Shown here in pieces: positions 36,650 through 43,922 of a stretch of DNA of 64,000 bases; positions within the stretch are counted from its first letter, which is position 1; each line of letters starts with the position of its first letter. The stretch covers positions 248,001-312,000 of the forward strand of contig NZ_FMYK01000003.1 in the NCBI RefSeq assembly GCF_900096915.1. The letters run 5' to 3'. The notes under the pieces are model-generated. The model was not told the origin of the DNA and made no database searches. It saw nothing but the letters and a program-made list of their open reading frames with translations. The DNA comes from Acinetobacter marinus. GTDB taxonomy: Bacteria > Pseudomonadota > Gammaproteobacteria > Pseudomonadales > Moraxellaceae. The position numbers and the translations under genes are program-made.

Positions 36650-37103
36650 TTGTGGTGGCTTCCTCATCAAAAATGGCACGATTGGCACGTTCAGCTTCTT
36701 GTAGATCAATTGTTCTATTGACTTTCTTACTTTTACTCAAAACATCAACCGTTTGATTGATTAGGTCTATTTCTTCTTTGGTTAGGCTTTGGCTTTGTTC
36801 TAATAGGTCGAGCTTCTGCACCAAATGGCTAAGTGATGGACTACGTGATGATGTGTCTTGCTCAATGTTCGACTGGACACCCCATAATTCAGGGTGCGCC
36901 ACATCGAGCCAACCATGAGGCTTGCTAAAAGCATCTTCTATTTCACGAGCAATTTTATTACCAATCCCCTTAATAGGATTAGTTCCAGCAAATTGGCTTG
37001 TCTGTGATTGTCCTTTGTCTAGCCTTTGAGCAAAGTTTGAAACTCCGCCTATTAAATCAACTAGATAGCGGACATTCGTATATCGAATAGTCTTATTGTC
37101 CAT
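36624..37103 (-). CDS. CI-like phage repressor without peptidase domain
   Basis: A 159-residue protein starting at MDNKTIRYTNVRYLVDLIGG. The N-terminal domain includes VSNFAQRLDKGQSQTSQFAG and GIGNKIAREIEDAFSKPHGW, the pattern of helix-turn-helix repressors in Acinetobacter and related phages. Such proteins usually carry a C-terminal S24 self-cleavage domain; here there is only a short helical tail, so the usual RecA-triggered cleavage seems absent. It is read leftward from the operator region at 37122-37178 and overlaps the kinase gene. An alternative ATG is three codons upstream. Confidence 0.78.
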   Translation of the reverse strand: MDNKTIRYTNVRYLVDLIGGVSNFAQRLDKGQSQTSQFAGTNPIKGIGNKIAREIEDAFSKPHGWLDVAHPELWGVQSNIEQDTSSRSPSLSHLVQKLDLLEQSQSLTKEEIDLINQTVDVLSKSKKVNRTIDLQEAERANRAIFDEEATTNDRTEDQK

Positions 37104-37121
37104 AGCAAACATTCTCCCCAA

Positions 37122-37178
37122 ACTTACCAAAAAGGTAAACAATAAAAAAGGTTGTTTTTACATTACCAAAAAGGTAAT
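37122..37178. promoter_or_regulatory. Two repressor-operator-like palindromes (OR-like)
   Basis: TTACC-AAAAA-GGTAA at 37124-37138 and ATTACC-AAAAA-GGTAAT at 37162-37178 lie between the leftward repressor and the rightward Cro-like gene, about 40 bp apart centre to centre. They match the dyad at 34764-34780 exactly in the core. This is the position of OR in lambdoid phages. Confidence 0.75.
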
Positions 37179-37199
37179 ATTAGGCATGGAGGATTTCTT

Positions 37200-37430
37200 A
37201 TGAAATTTAAAGAATATCTACAAAGCCTATCTGAAGACCAAATTCAGGCGTATGCGCAACGAGTTGGCACTACGCCTAACTATTTAATGGTCCATCTTTT
37301 TTACGCCTACAAAGAGCCTCGTAAAAAACTACGAGAGGCATTGTCACGTGAAAGTGATGGCATGGTTACAGATGACGATGTACTGGAGCATTTCGGATTT
37401 ACTTCGAAACGAGATTCCGCACACGCTTAG
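37200..37430 (+). CDS. Cro-like / YdaS-like regulator
   Basis: A 76-residue protein from ATG 37200 with GGAGG nine bases upstream. The segment LSEDQIQAYAQRVGTTPNYL is a helix-turn-helix of the Cro/YdaS type. It is the first rightward gene, divergent from the repressor across two operator-like sites, so Cro-like function is the simplest reading. Confidence 0.75.
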   Translation: MKFKEYLQSLSEDQIQAYAQRVGTTPNYLMVHLFYAYKEPRKKLREALSRESDGMVTDDDVLEHFGFTSKRDSAHA

Positions 37431-37499
37431 GAGCACCCATGAGCAAAGTATCAAATGTACAACGCCTCACGTAAACGTGAAATTTGAGGAAAAAATCAC

Positions 37500-37988
37500 A
37501 TGGCAGTATCAAGAGAATTACAGATTGCATTGCACAAGTTGATACGTGAATCAGACGTGTCGACAGAAGAAATTGCAAACTACACGGGCACGCACAACAA
37601 CACCGTGCTGAACTACGCAAACAAGAACATGGAAAGCCACGTACCAAGCCTCGCATGGCTGGAACAGGTTACAAAACTCACTGGCAACCCTGCGGTGATC
37701 AAAGTGATGGCACACGACATCGGCTTTATGTGTTTACCAGCGCCAAAGTGTGGTGAATCTGAGCGTCAGGTGAGCGTGCTTGAGTCATTGCTACAGATCA
37801 ATATCGGTAACGGTCAAATCAATCAGGGCGTTCACGATGCGCTGGCAGATGGGCGGATTACACCGAATGAGCTTGATTTGTTGGTGACTGTGCTGGATCA
37901 AGTCGAAACAAACTTGCATCAACTGCGCAACTCACTCGAAGCGCAATGCAAGCAATTTTCTTCATCCCTACAAACAAATAAAGCCTGA
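37500..37988 (+). CDS. Phage regulatory protein of the CII / CP76 family
   Basis: A 162-residue protein. The first 60 residues (ELQIALHKLIRESDVSTEEI, then NYTGTHNNTVLNYANKN) look like the DNA-binding half of the phage CII-like family known as Phage_CP76; the rest is helical and may mediate oligomerisation. It follows the Cro-like gene. It may activate the repressor or integrase promoter, by analogy with CII. Confidence 0.7.
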   Translation: MAVSRELQIALHKLIRESDVSTEEIANYTGTHNNTVLNYANKNMESHVPSLAWLEQVTKLTGNPAVIKVMAHDIGFMCLPAPKCGESERQVSVLESLLQINIGNGQINQGVHDALADGRITPNELDLLVTVLDQVETNLHQLRNSLEAQCKQFSSSLQTNKA

Positions 37989-38006
37989 CGGTTGAGGTCA
38001 GGCTTT
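37980..38006 (+). terminator. Hairpin after the CII-like gene
   Basis: AAAGCCTGAC (37980-37989) pairs with GTCAGGCTTT (37997-38006) in a 10-bp stem that begins within the CII-like stop region. Only three T follow, so it may be a weak or regulated terminator (like lambda tR1). Confidence 0.6.
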
Positions 38007-38025
38007 GGATTCAAATGGTGAACAA

Positions 38026-38226
38026 ATGAATAACGATATTTTAGAACAACATCCGTGCAAAAACAAGTGTCCGAATTTTACGGATGAGCAGTGCTGTCAT
38101 TATCTTGTGAAAGAGACGAGACTTTCAGAGCTAATGGACTCAGCACTCAAGTCACGTGACCAAGCTCGTGAAAGCGCTGTTGCGTTGAAAGAAGAAGCGC
38201 ATAAGCATTTTGGGGGTGAGCAATGA
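38026..38226 (+). CDS. Small cysteine-rich phage protein
   Basis: A 66-residue protein from ATG 38026. The N-terminal part HPCKNKCPNFTDEQCCHYL has four cysteines that may bind zinc; the C-terminal part is a helix rich in Ala, Glu and Arg. The gene overlaps the next by four bases. Function unknown. Confidence 0.65.
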   Translation: MNNDILEQHPCKNKCPNFTDEQCCHYLVKETRLSELMDSALKSRDQARESAVALKEEAHKHFGGEQ

Positions 38227-38852
38227 AAGAGCGCCCGATTTTATTCAAAACAGAAATGGTTCAAGCGATTTTGAAAGGTCGAAAGACACAGACTCGTCGT
38301 GTATTAAAGGCTCAACCGCCAGTTAAGAAAAATAGAGTTGTCCCGCTTTATCAAGTTGAACACAAGGTAACCGAAGTTTCTTTTCATGAAATTTTAAAGG
38401 ATGACATTCCGCATTGTTCGTCATTTTTTAAATGTAAAAGTCCATTTGGAAAAATAGGCGATCGTCTTTGGGTGCGTGAAACATTCTGTTATGCATGGAA
38501 TGAAGATGATCACATTTGCGATAAAGATGGTAATCCAGTTTGGGATGTGAAGGATGCACATATTTATTATGCAGCATCAGAAACAAAGGTAGATGGAAAA
38601 TGGAAACCATCTATCCACATGCCACGTTGGGCTTCACGCATTTTGTTAGAAATCACGAATATTCAAGTTGAGCGTCTGAATGATGTTTCTGAATCTGACT
38701 GTGTAAAAGAGGGTGTTGGTTCGGCATTTTTACGTGACTGCAAAAAACCTAAATTTATGCAGTTATGGGAATCAATTAACGGCGCTGATTCTTGGGCTGA
38801 AAATCCGTGGGTTTGGGTCATAGAGTTTCGTGTTGTGCGAGGTGATCAATGA
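38223..38852 (+). CDS. ASCH/PUA-like phage protein
   Basis: A 209-residue protein. MKERPILFKTEMVQAILKGR at the start, then KTQTRRVLK, GDRLWVRETF and ITNIQVERLNDVSESDCVKE are the usual blocks of the ASCH-like proteins in phage early regions (sometimes labelled morphogenetic protein). These are thought to bind nucleic acid. Overlaps both neighbours by four bases (ATGA). Confidence 0.8.
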   Translation: MKERPILFKTEMVQAILKGRKTQTRRVLKAQPPVKKNRVVPLYQVEHKVTEVSFHEILKDDIPHCSSFFKCKSPFGKIGDRLWVRETFCYAWNEDDHICDKDGNPVWDVKDAHIYYAASETKVDGKWKPSIHMPRWASRILLEITNIQVERLNDVSESDCVKEGVGSAFLRDCKKPKFMQLWESINGADSWAENPWVWVIEFRVVRGDQ

Positions 38853-39187
38853 CTGAAGCTAGAGAAGCGTTTGGAAAATACCAAGCGAAAATGTGTCAAG
38901 TTTCTTATGAGGAGCTAAAGGCTAGATATGACGAGTTTGAAAGAATCTCAGGGGAGCGATACCTATCAGAAACTATGAAAAAGCAATGGAGCTCATGGCT
39001 AGCATCGTGGCAAGTTCAGCAAAAGCGGATTGATGTTCTACAAGAACGGCTTAGCCATGCTCTGGATGCTGTTGATGAGGCTGAGAACTATCTGCATGTT
39101 GCGCTTAATTCTGTAGATGACGAAACGCTCTGTAAGTCATATCTGCTTTCGACTGTTAATGCCTTGCGAGGAGGGTCACATGACTGA
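38849..39187 (+). CDS. Phage protein with coiled coil, paralogue of 42297-42593
   Basis: A 112-residue helical protein beginning MTEAREAFGKYQAK. The start and the repeated WQVQQKRIDVLQE segment match MTEARGAFEKW and WQEQQKWIDAIKQE of the protein at 42297-42593, so the prophage carries two diverged copies of this small family. Function unknown. Confidence 0.7.
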   Translation: MTEAREAFGKYQAKMCQVSYEELKARYDEFERISGERYLSETMKKQWSSWLASWQVQQKRIDVLQERLSHALDAVDEAENYLHVALNSVDDETLCKSYLLSTVNALRGGSHD

Positions 39188-39497
39188 CTGTCGTATAGCG
39201 TCACAAGCGCATCAATATCAGATTCAGACGTTCTCACCAGTCAAGCCTGAGAATTACACGATAGCGCAAGAAGTAAAAGAGTGGGAAGCAAAGGGAAACA
39301 AGCCAACAATACTCAGCAATACAGGCGAAGTGTACAGGCGAGGGCGATCTAAAGACGTCGTTGCCAAAGAGGCTAAAAAGCGCAACAAAAGCACGTTCTT
39401 TTTTGGCTGTCCTGTGCACGGTGAAACTCGATTTTGTACCGTGCGCAAGAAGTGTGTTGCGTGTTCGAGTGTTGTTGAAAGTCGAGGTGAATCATGA
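39180..39497 (+). CDS. Small phage protein with zinc-ribbon-like cysteines
   Basis: A 105-residue protein from ATG 39180 (MTDCRIASQAHQYQ). The C-terminal half GCPVHGETRFCTVRKKCVAC has C-x2-H and C-x2-C-type spacing that could bind zinc. Overlaps the previous gene by eight bases and the next by four. Function unknown. Confidence 0.65.
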   Translation: MTDCRIASQAHQYQIQTFSPVKPENYTIAQEVKEWEAKGNKPTILSNTGEVYRRGRSKDVVAKEAKKRNKSTFFFGCPVHGETRFCTVRKKCVACSSVVESRGES

Positions 39498-39643
39498 ATC
39501 GAACTCAATTTTTGGCAGTGCAGTACGTTACTGCGTCGATCATTTTTTCAAACAATTTAATTCTTTTAAATTGGTTTTGGTTCTGTGCAACTGCAATAGC
39601 GTTCTGCTGGTCAGTCATTAAAGACCAACAGGGAGGTGCGTAA
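39494..39643 (+). CDS. Small membrane protein
   Basis: A 49-residue protein, ATG 39494 to TAA 39643, with hydrophobic segments around ILLNWFWFCATAIAFCW. It overlaps the previous gene (ATGA) and its stop overlaps the next start (TAATGG), so it is held in the coupled chain of early genes. Function unknown. Confidence 0.6.
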   Translation: MNRTQFLAVQYVTASIIFSNNLILLNWFWFCATAIAFCWSVIKDQQGGA

Positions 39644-40245
39644 TGGCTAGAGCAAGAAATATTAAGCCCTCATTTTTTCAGAATGAGGACATTGTAGAGC
39701 TATCTTGCGAAGCTCGTTTGTTATTCATCGGCTTGTGGACTTTGGCGGATCGTGAGGGTCGCTTAGAAAATCGACCTAAAAAAATCAAAATGTCATTATT
39801 CCCTGCGGATGAAATAAACGTTTCGGAACTGTTATCTAACATTCATAAGCTCGGTTTTATCAAGTTATATAACATCAATGAAACGGATGTTATCCAAATA
39901 ACTAACTTTTCAAAGCATCAATCACCGCATGGATTGGAGAAAGATAGCGAGCTTCCTGACGAAAACGGCATTTACACTGTCTACAATCGCAACCCAAAAA
40001 ACAAAACGACTGTGGGTAAACCGATTTATCTTCAACAAGATCAAGTCGAAGATTTTTACAATAAAACAGGGCAATTTGCAGGGAATAGCACTGATTTAAA
40101 AGGCGAAAACGGTTTTGCACCGTCAAATACGAGCGCAGAAAACAATACAAACACAAGTCAAGAACAAGTTAGAAACAGTTTCATAACTGTTTCTAACTCA
40201 GATAGAAACGCCCTGAATCCTGATTCACTGAATCCTGAATCCTGA
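39643..40245 (+). CDS. Replication (DnaT-like) protein, N-terminal part before a frameshift
   Basis: A 200-residue product starting MARARNIKPSFFQNEDIVEL, followed by SCEARLLFIGLWTLADREGR: a winged-helix domain common to phage replication organisers. After residue 140 the sequence is low complexity (Asn, Ser, Glu). The frame stops at TGA 40243-40245 inside a tandem 7-bp repeat. The missing C-terminal domain lies in the +1 frame directly downstream (40232-40723). With one repeat unit fewer, both parts form one protein of about 357 residues. Confidence 0.75.
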   Translation: MARARNIKPSFFQNEDIVELSCEARLLFIGLWTLADREGRLENRPKKIKMSLFPADEINVSELLSNIHKLGFIKLYNINETDVIQITNFSKHQSPHGLEKDSELPDENGIYTVYNRNPKNKTTVGKPIYLQQDQVEDFYNKTGQFAGNSTDLKGENGFAPSNTSAENNTNTSQEQVRNSFITVSNSDRNALNPDSLNPES

Positions 40246-40248
40246 ATC
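40228..40248 (+). repeat. Tandem 7-bp repeat CTGAATC (three copies)
   Basis: Three perfect copies of CTGAATC with degenerate copies on both sides (CTGATTC, CTTTAAC, CTGAATC). Seven is not a multiple of three, so gain or loss of a unit changes the reading frame. It lies exactly at the break in the replication gene. Confidence 0.9.
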
Positions 40249-40723
40249 CTTTAACCTGAATCCTGATTCTGAAAATCCACACACAAACACGCACGAGCAA
40301 AAAACGAGCGCAGAAAATCAAAACGAGAATTCAAACACTGAAAACTCGGATTCAGAAAATTCACTCGATGAAATCCTGAACCTTTGGAATCCAGATTTAC
40401 ACACCGTGAATTCTTGGTTACAGCAATCTGGTGAACGTGCGATGACGCAGGAAATGTTCGATTCGATCAAACCTGAGTTCTTGAGTTACTACGCCGATCG
40501 ACTGAAAAGCGGTGTTTTGAAAGAGCGTGCGCTGTTCGGAAAGTTTGTGAGCTGGGTCAAGAATGCGACCTACAAAAATCGAGATTTTTACGAATCACGA
40601 TCAAAGCCAACGCCTGACCACCGCAACGTGAACACGGCATGGCAACAGCCACAAGAGCCTGTGAATTACAACCGAGCTGAGCTACCAATCGTGACCGAAG
40701 CAGAAGCGGAGGATTACATCTGA
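40232..40723 (+). pseudogene. Replication (DnaT-like) protein, C-terminal part in the shifted frame
   Basis: This frame opens after a TGA at 40229-40231 and reads a low-complexity linker (NPDSENPHTNTHEQKTSAEN) and then a folded domain: ILNLWNPDLHTVNSWLQQSG, YYADRLKSGVLKERALFGKF and VSWVKNATYKNRDFYE, which resembles the C-terminal DnaT-like DNA-binding domain of phage replication proteins. There is no ATG at its beginning; the first usable start is GTG 40406, which would cut into the domain. It overlaps the DnaC-like start (TGATG). Confidence 0.7.
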
Positions 40724-41475
40724 TGAAAACTTTAGCGCAAATTAAACCGCAAGCGTTCGCACAGCCCGCAGATGAATTTTGCCAAGTGCACAACTCGCAA
40801 AAAGTGATCTCGTTTGGTACTGGTCGAGTGATCTGCACCCATTGCGAACTCGAAAAAGCACAGGCATCTCATAGAAAAAATGCTCATGCGTCGATTCGTG
40901 AAAAACATTTCCACGGTGCGCAAATCCCTGCACGTCATGCACAAAGCGGATTGAAAAACTACATCGCGGATACGCAAGGGCGTGCGACTGCAAAAGCGAG
41001 CGCCACAGCTTACATCAAGCATCTGCGTGACGGTGGCAAACAAAACTTGGTGATGGTCGGAAGCACTGGTACAGGCAAAACGCATCTAGCGTGCGCCACA
41101 GCGCATAACTTACTCGACAGTGGGATGTTCGTGCGCTACGTCACCAGTGAGCATCTAGCGAATGATATCTCAAGCGCATACAGCCGAAAGGACGACACTG
41201 AAAAGTCTGCAATCCTACGTTACACAGATCTCGATGTGTTGATCATTGATGAATACGGCTTGCATGACCGCAGCGCAAAAAGTCCGTACATCCTCGAATG
41301 CGTGCACAAAGTGTTGTACGCACGCTATGACGCTTTGAAACCGACGATGTTGATTTCAAACATGAGCCTGAATGAGATCAAGAGCGACCTCGGCGACCGC
41401 CTGTGGTCACGATTTCAAGATGGTGGACTGTCAGTGATCGAATGCAACTGGACTGATGCGAGAACTACGAAATGA
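40723..41475 (+). CDS. DnaC-like helicase loader ATPase
   Basis: A 250-residue AAA+ protein. An N-terminal zinc-finger-like stretch (C20, H23, C38-x2-C41) is followed by Walker A GSTGTGKT (113-120) and Walker B VLIIDEYG (172-179). The C-terminal part has sensor-like ISNMSLNEIKSDLGDRLWSR. Such phage proteins load the host helicase DnaB at the phage origin. It directly follows the DnaT-like protein, the usual pairing. Confidence 0.92.
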   Translation: MKTLAQIKPQAFAQPADEFCQVHNSQKVISFGTGRVICTHCELEKAQASHRKNAHASIREKHFHGAQIPARHAQSGLKNYIADTQGRATAKASATAYIKHLRDGGKQNLVMVGSTGTGKTHLACATAHNLLDSGMFVRYVTSEHLANDISSAYSRKDDTEKSAILRYTDLDVLIIDEYGLHDRSAKSPYILECVHKVLYARYDALKPTMLISNMSLNEIKSDLGDRLWSRFQDGGLSVIECNWTDARTTK

Positions 41476-41533
41476 ACCGAAAAATTAAACAGCGTCAAAA
41501 CCAACGGCGTAGACAGCAACGTGAGGGTATCGA

Positions 41534-41947
41534 ATGGCTGACTGGTACACACAAGAAGTCAAAATACTCAAGCAAATGTATCTTGACGGATACGGCGCAA
41601 AACGTATCGCAGAAACACTTGGCACCACTCGGATTCGTGTTGAACGCAAAATCACAAGCCTTGGATTGCGAAAACTGTGGCGAACAGAAGCGCCGAAACG
41701 CAAGCGACTTAAATCATCACTGGATCAACACATGACTGAATCAGCATTCAAGATCGACTGTGACATCGTTTGCCACCCGAGCATGAATGACGTTTGCAAG
41801 ATCAAAGACTATACCACCACAGGCGAAGCACGGATTTACTCAGCATCGGCGCTCTGGGGCAAGAAGCATATTTTCGTAGTGCCAGCGCATGAGCTGCGCA
41901 AAGCGACTGAACACGAGCAAGCAACAGGATTTCGCATAGATGACTAG
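41534..41947 (+). CDS. Helix-turn-helix phage protein
   Basis: A 137-residue protein. Residues 8-50 (QMYLDGYGAKRIAETLGTTR followed by VERKITSLGL) look like a GcrA- or resolvase-type helix-turn-helix. The C-terminal part is unrecognised. GAGGG lies nine bases before ATG 41534. Could be a phage transcription regulator. Confidence 0.65.
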   Translation: MADWYTQEVKILKQMYLDGYGAKRIAETLGTTRIRVERKITSLGLRKLWRTEAPKRKRLKSSLDQHMTESAFKIDCDIVCHPSMNDVCKIKDYTTTGEARIYSASALWGKKHIFVVPAHELRKATEHEQATGFRIDD

Positions 41948-42101
41948 ACCAAAGGGCGCAACGCATCAAGAACCTGACGGCACGTATTGGAAACGTGCGG
42001 ATGACGGTACTTGGTACTTTTGGCAAAGCGGTTGGGGATGGTCTGCGTATGTTGGACCAGTGAACAAGAATTTTTTAGATACAAGAGTGATAGTGAAATG
42101 A
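41940..42101 (+). CDS. Small Trp/Gly-rich phage protein
   Basis: A 53-residue protein, ATG 41940 to TGA 42099-42101, with the aromatic pattern DGTYWKRADDGTWYFWQSGW. It overlaps the previous stop by eight bases and the next start by four (ATGA), so it is very likely translated. Function unknown. Confidence 0.65.
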   Translation: MTRPKGATHQEPDGTYWKRADDGTWYFWQSGWGWSAYVGPVNKNFLDTRVIVK

Positions 42102-42292
42102 GCATATTCACAATAGAAACGACATTTACAGACAAAGGTGATTTTATGAAGCGAGTTGAGCGCAAAAACACCAAGTCTGATATGTCAAAAATACTTGCGG
42201 ATTTTCATTGGGTATTGACTGACGATACAAAAAATGATGCCGAGAAGATTAAAGCATTGAAAGATGCACATCTTAGCATTATTTGGCGGTGA
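42098..42292 (+). CDS. Small phage protein
   Basis: A 64-residue protein from ATG 42098, chosen because it overlaps the previous stop by four bases. It reads MSIFTIETTFTDKGDFMKRV and ends in a helix (EKIKALKDAHLSIIWR). Function unknown. Confidence 0.6.
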   Translation: MSIFTIETTFTDKGDFMKRVERKNTKSDMSKILADFHWVLTDDTKNDAEKIKALKDAHLSIIWR

Positions 42293-42296
42293 AGCA

Positions 42297-42593
42297 ATGA
42301 CCGAAGCTAGAGGAGCGTTTGAGAAATGGTATGTAGTTCACTTTGCAGAAAAGTTTGTGAATATCGGTGCGCAACTGGAAAAGCGTGGCGATCAGTATGT
42401 TGACTTTCATGCTCAAGACATGTGGGAAGTGTGGCAAGAACAGCAAAAGTGGATTGATGCGATCAAGCAAGAAGTGCGCATATTTTCTCAGTTTATTAAG
42501 CGATTTAATAAGAATACAGACAAAGCAATAATCGTCGCAACGATGGACGGTTTTATTGAGGGCTTAGAAAAGGCTTTGCGGGGTGAAGCATGA
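42297..42593 (+). CDS. Phage protein, paralogue of 38849-39187
   Basis: A 98-residue helical protein from ATG 42297. The start MTEARGAFEKWYV and the WQEQQKWIDAIKQE segment match the protein at 38849-39187. Overlaps the next gene by four bases. Function unknown. Confidence 0.7.
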   Translation: MTEARGAFEKWYVVHFAEKFVNIGAQLEKRGDQYVDFHAQDMWEVWQEQQKWIDAIKQEVRIFSQFIKRFNKNTDKAIIVATMDGFIEGLEKALRGEA

Positions 42594-43036
42594 CAATGAA
42601 ACACGATCAATCAAAGCCAAGATTCTCGCTCATTCCAGTTGGCACGTTAAACGCTGTTATCCGAGTTTTGGAGTTTGGTGCAAGTAAGTATGCAGAGAAC
42701 AATTGGCAGACTGTCCCTGATGCTCGCCGACGCTATTACGATGCGATGCACAGGCATATTGACGCATGGTGGCAAGGTGAGGAAGAGGACAAGGAAACAG
42801 GTGAATCTCATTTAGCACATGCGGTTTGCTGTGCGATGTTTTTGATGTGGTTAGACAGCAACTTAGTCAAGCCAGAGCAAGGTTTGGCTGGAGTAGGTGC
42901 TGTTATGCGAAATTTGGCAGAGATGGCGCATCGCAAACATGGTGAGGCTGAATCTAAAACTCTTAAATATGCCAAATGTGGTCACGGACTTAAAAAAGAG
43001 CTTTGTCATTTCTGCATAAATGAGGCAAATCAATGA
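42590..43036 (+). CDS. dATP/dGTP diphosphohydrolase-like (DUF5664) protein
   Basis: A 148-residue protein. KPRFSLIPVGTLNAVIRVLE, then FGASKYAENNW and RRRYYDAMHRHIDAWWQGEE followed by SHLAHAVCCAMFLM, are the conserved blocks of the dATP/dGTP diphosphohydrolase N-terminal family: helical proteins with an all-alpha NTP pyrophosphatase-like fold. In some phages relatives remove dATP or dGTP from the pool. The last 30 residues carry CGHGLKKELCHFC, a zinc-like addition. Substrate not shown. Confidence 0.8.
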   Translation: MTMKHDQSKPRFSLIPVGTLNAVIRVLEFGASKYAENNWQTVPDARRRYYDAMHRHIDAWWQGEEEDKETGESHLAHAVCCAMFLMWLDSNLVKPEQGLAGVGAVMRNLAEMAHRKHGEAESKTLKYAKCGHGLKKELCHFCINEANQ

Positions 43037-43233
43037 CACCCAAAGACTTCATATTTTGCATCGTTGTTGGTTCTGCGTTATTTGCGCTATTTAAGTTTGC
43101 ATCGGCGTGGTTCAAAGGAAAATTAGACGGTTTTTGGATCCGTGAGTGGTTTTGGCGTGGTATCTGTTTTGGCTTCGGCTTTTCATGCTCTGCCTTGATC
43201 GTTGGCTTGGCTTTCAAAGTAATACAGGGGTGA
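43033..43233 (+). CDS. Small membrane protein
   Basis: A 66-residue protein with two hydrophobic spans (FIFCIVVGSALFALFKFA and GICFGFGFSCSALIVGLAF). Coupled to both neighbours by four-base or one-base overlap. Function unknown. Confidence 0.6.
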   Translation: MTPKDFIFCIVVGSALFALFKFASAWFKGKLDGFWIREWFWRGICFGFGFSCSALIVGLAFKVIQG

Positions 43234-43457
43234 TGATGAGTGTCTGCAACAAAATCGGCTATGACAGCAAAGCGCACGCAATGTTCGATATTAAAGTGAT
43301 CGAAACATCAAACAAACATCACCAACGATGGGGAGCGAAAAACCGAAAAAACGGTCGAAAGCTCCGTGCGTACAAGTGTTTATTTTGTGAGAAATGGCAC
43401 TTGACCACATTGCCAAAAGCCATCCAAAAACGAATTTATGGGAAAGCGTGCGCATGA
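43233..43457 (+). CDS. Small basic phage protein with a zinc-like motif
   Basis: A 74-residue protein from ATG 43233 (or 43236), reading MMSVCNKIGYDSKAHAMFDI. YKCLFCEKWHLTTLP is a C-x2-C...H segment common in small phage proteins. Its stop overlaps the start of the next gene. Function unknown. Confidence 0.6.
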   Translation: MMSVCNKIGYDSKAHAMFDIKVIETSNKHHQRWGAKNRKNGRKLRAYKCLFCEKWHLTTLPKAIQKRIYGKACA

Positions 43458-43891
43458 TGATTTTAATTGGCATTGATACAGGTGTGAACACTGGTTTTGC
43501 GGTGGCGATAGATCACGGCGATGGCAAGGGTGGTCAGTTAAATGAGGTCACTTCTATGTCTATCACCAAAGCGATGACTCAAGTCAATGCGCTGATCTGG
43601 GAACATGGCAAGGATAACGTGCGCTTATTCATTGAGGACGCACGCCTGCGCACGTGGTTCACAGGTGGCAAGGAAAAAGCGCAAGGTGCAGGGTCGGTCA
43701 AGCGTGATGCAAGTATCTGGGAGCAATGGTGCAAAGAGAATGACTTGCAATACACGATGATTCACCCAAAAGCCAATGCCACAAAATACAACGCCAATTC
43801 GTTCGCACGCATCACAGGTTGGATGGGTCGGACTAACGAACACGGTCGAGATGCTGCAATGCTTGTGCATCGTCGGCGCACCAAGATTTAA
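43454..43891 (+). CDS. RuvC-like Holliday junction nuclease
   Basis: A 145-residue protein with an RNase H-like fold: ILIGIDTGVNTGFAVAI carries the first acidic residue, VRLFIEDARLRTWF the second, and EHGRDAAMLVHRRR the last D in the order expected of RuvC-type resolvases. I chose ATG 43454 because it overlaps the previous stop. It likely resolves branched phage DNA before packaging. Confidence 0.75.
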   Translation: MMILIGIDTGVNTGFAVAIDHGDGKGGQLNEVTSMSITKAMTQVNALIWEHGKDNVRLFIEDARLRTWFTGGKEKAQGAGSVKRDASIWEQWCKENDLQYTMIHPKANATKYNANSFARITGWMGRTNEHGRDAAMLVHRRRTKI

Positions 43892-43922
43892 AGCATATAG
43901 TCGCAAAATACTGGGGAATGTG

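Noticed and set aside
37440..37475. An 11-codon frame (MSKVSNVQRLT) before the CII-like gene
   Set aside because: Too short to support; it may be a leader peptide, but nothing else points to that.
40228..40275. The tandem 7-bp repeats as a CRISPR array or phage origin iterons
   Set aside because: Units are too short and have no spacers, and they lie within a coding low-complexity linker. An origin role is not excluded but there is no supporting AT-rich or DnaA-box context that I can see.
41472..41735. An 87-codon frame that overlaps the DnaC-like stop (ATGA) and contains a C-x2-C pair
   Set aside because: Most of it overlaps, in another frame, the better supported helix-turn-helix gene at 41534-41947. 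Only its first 20 codons are free of overlap. Coupling to dnaC makes it possible but not convincing.
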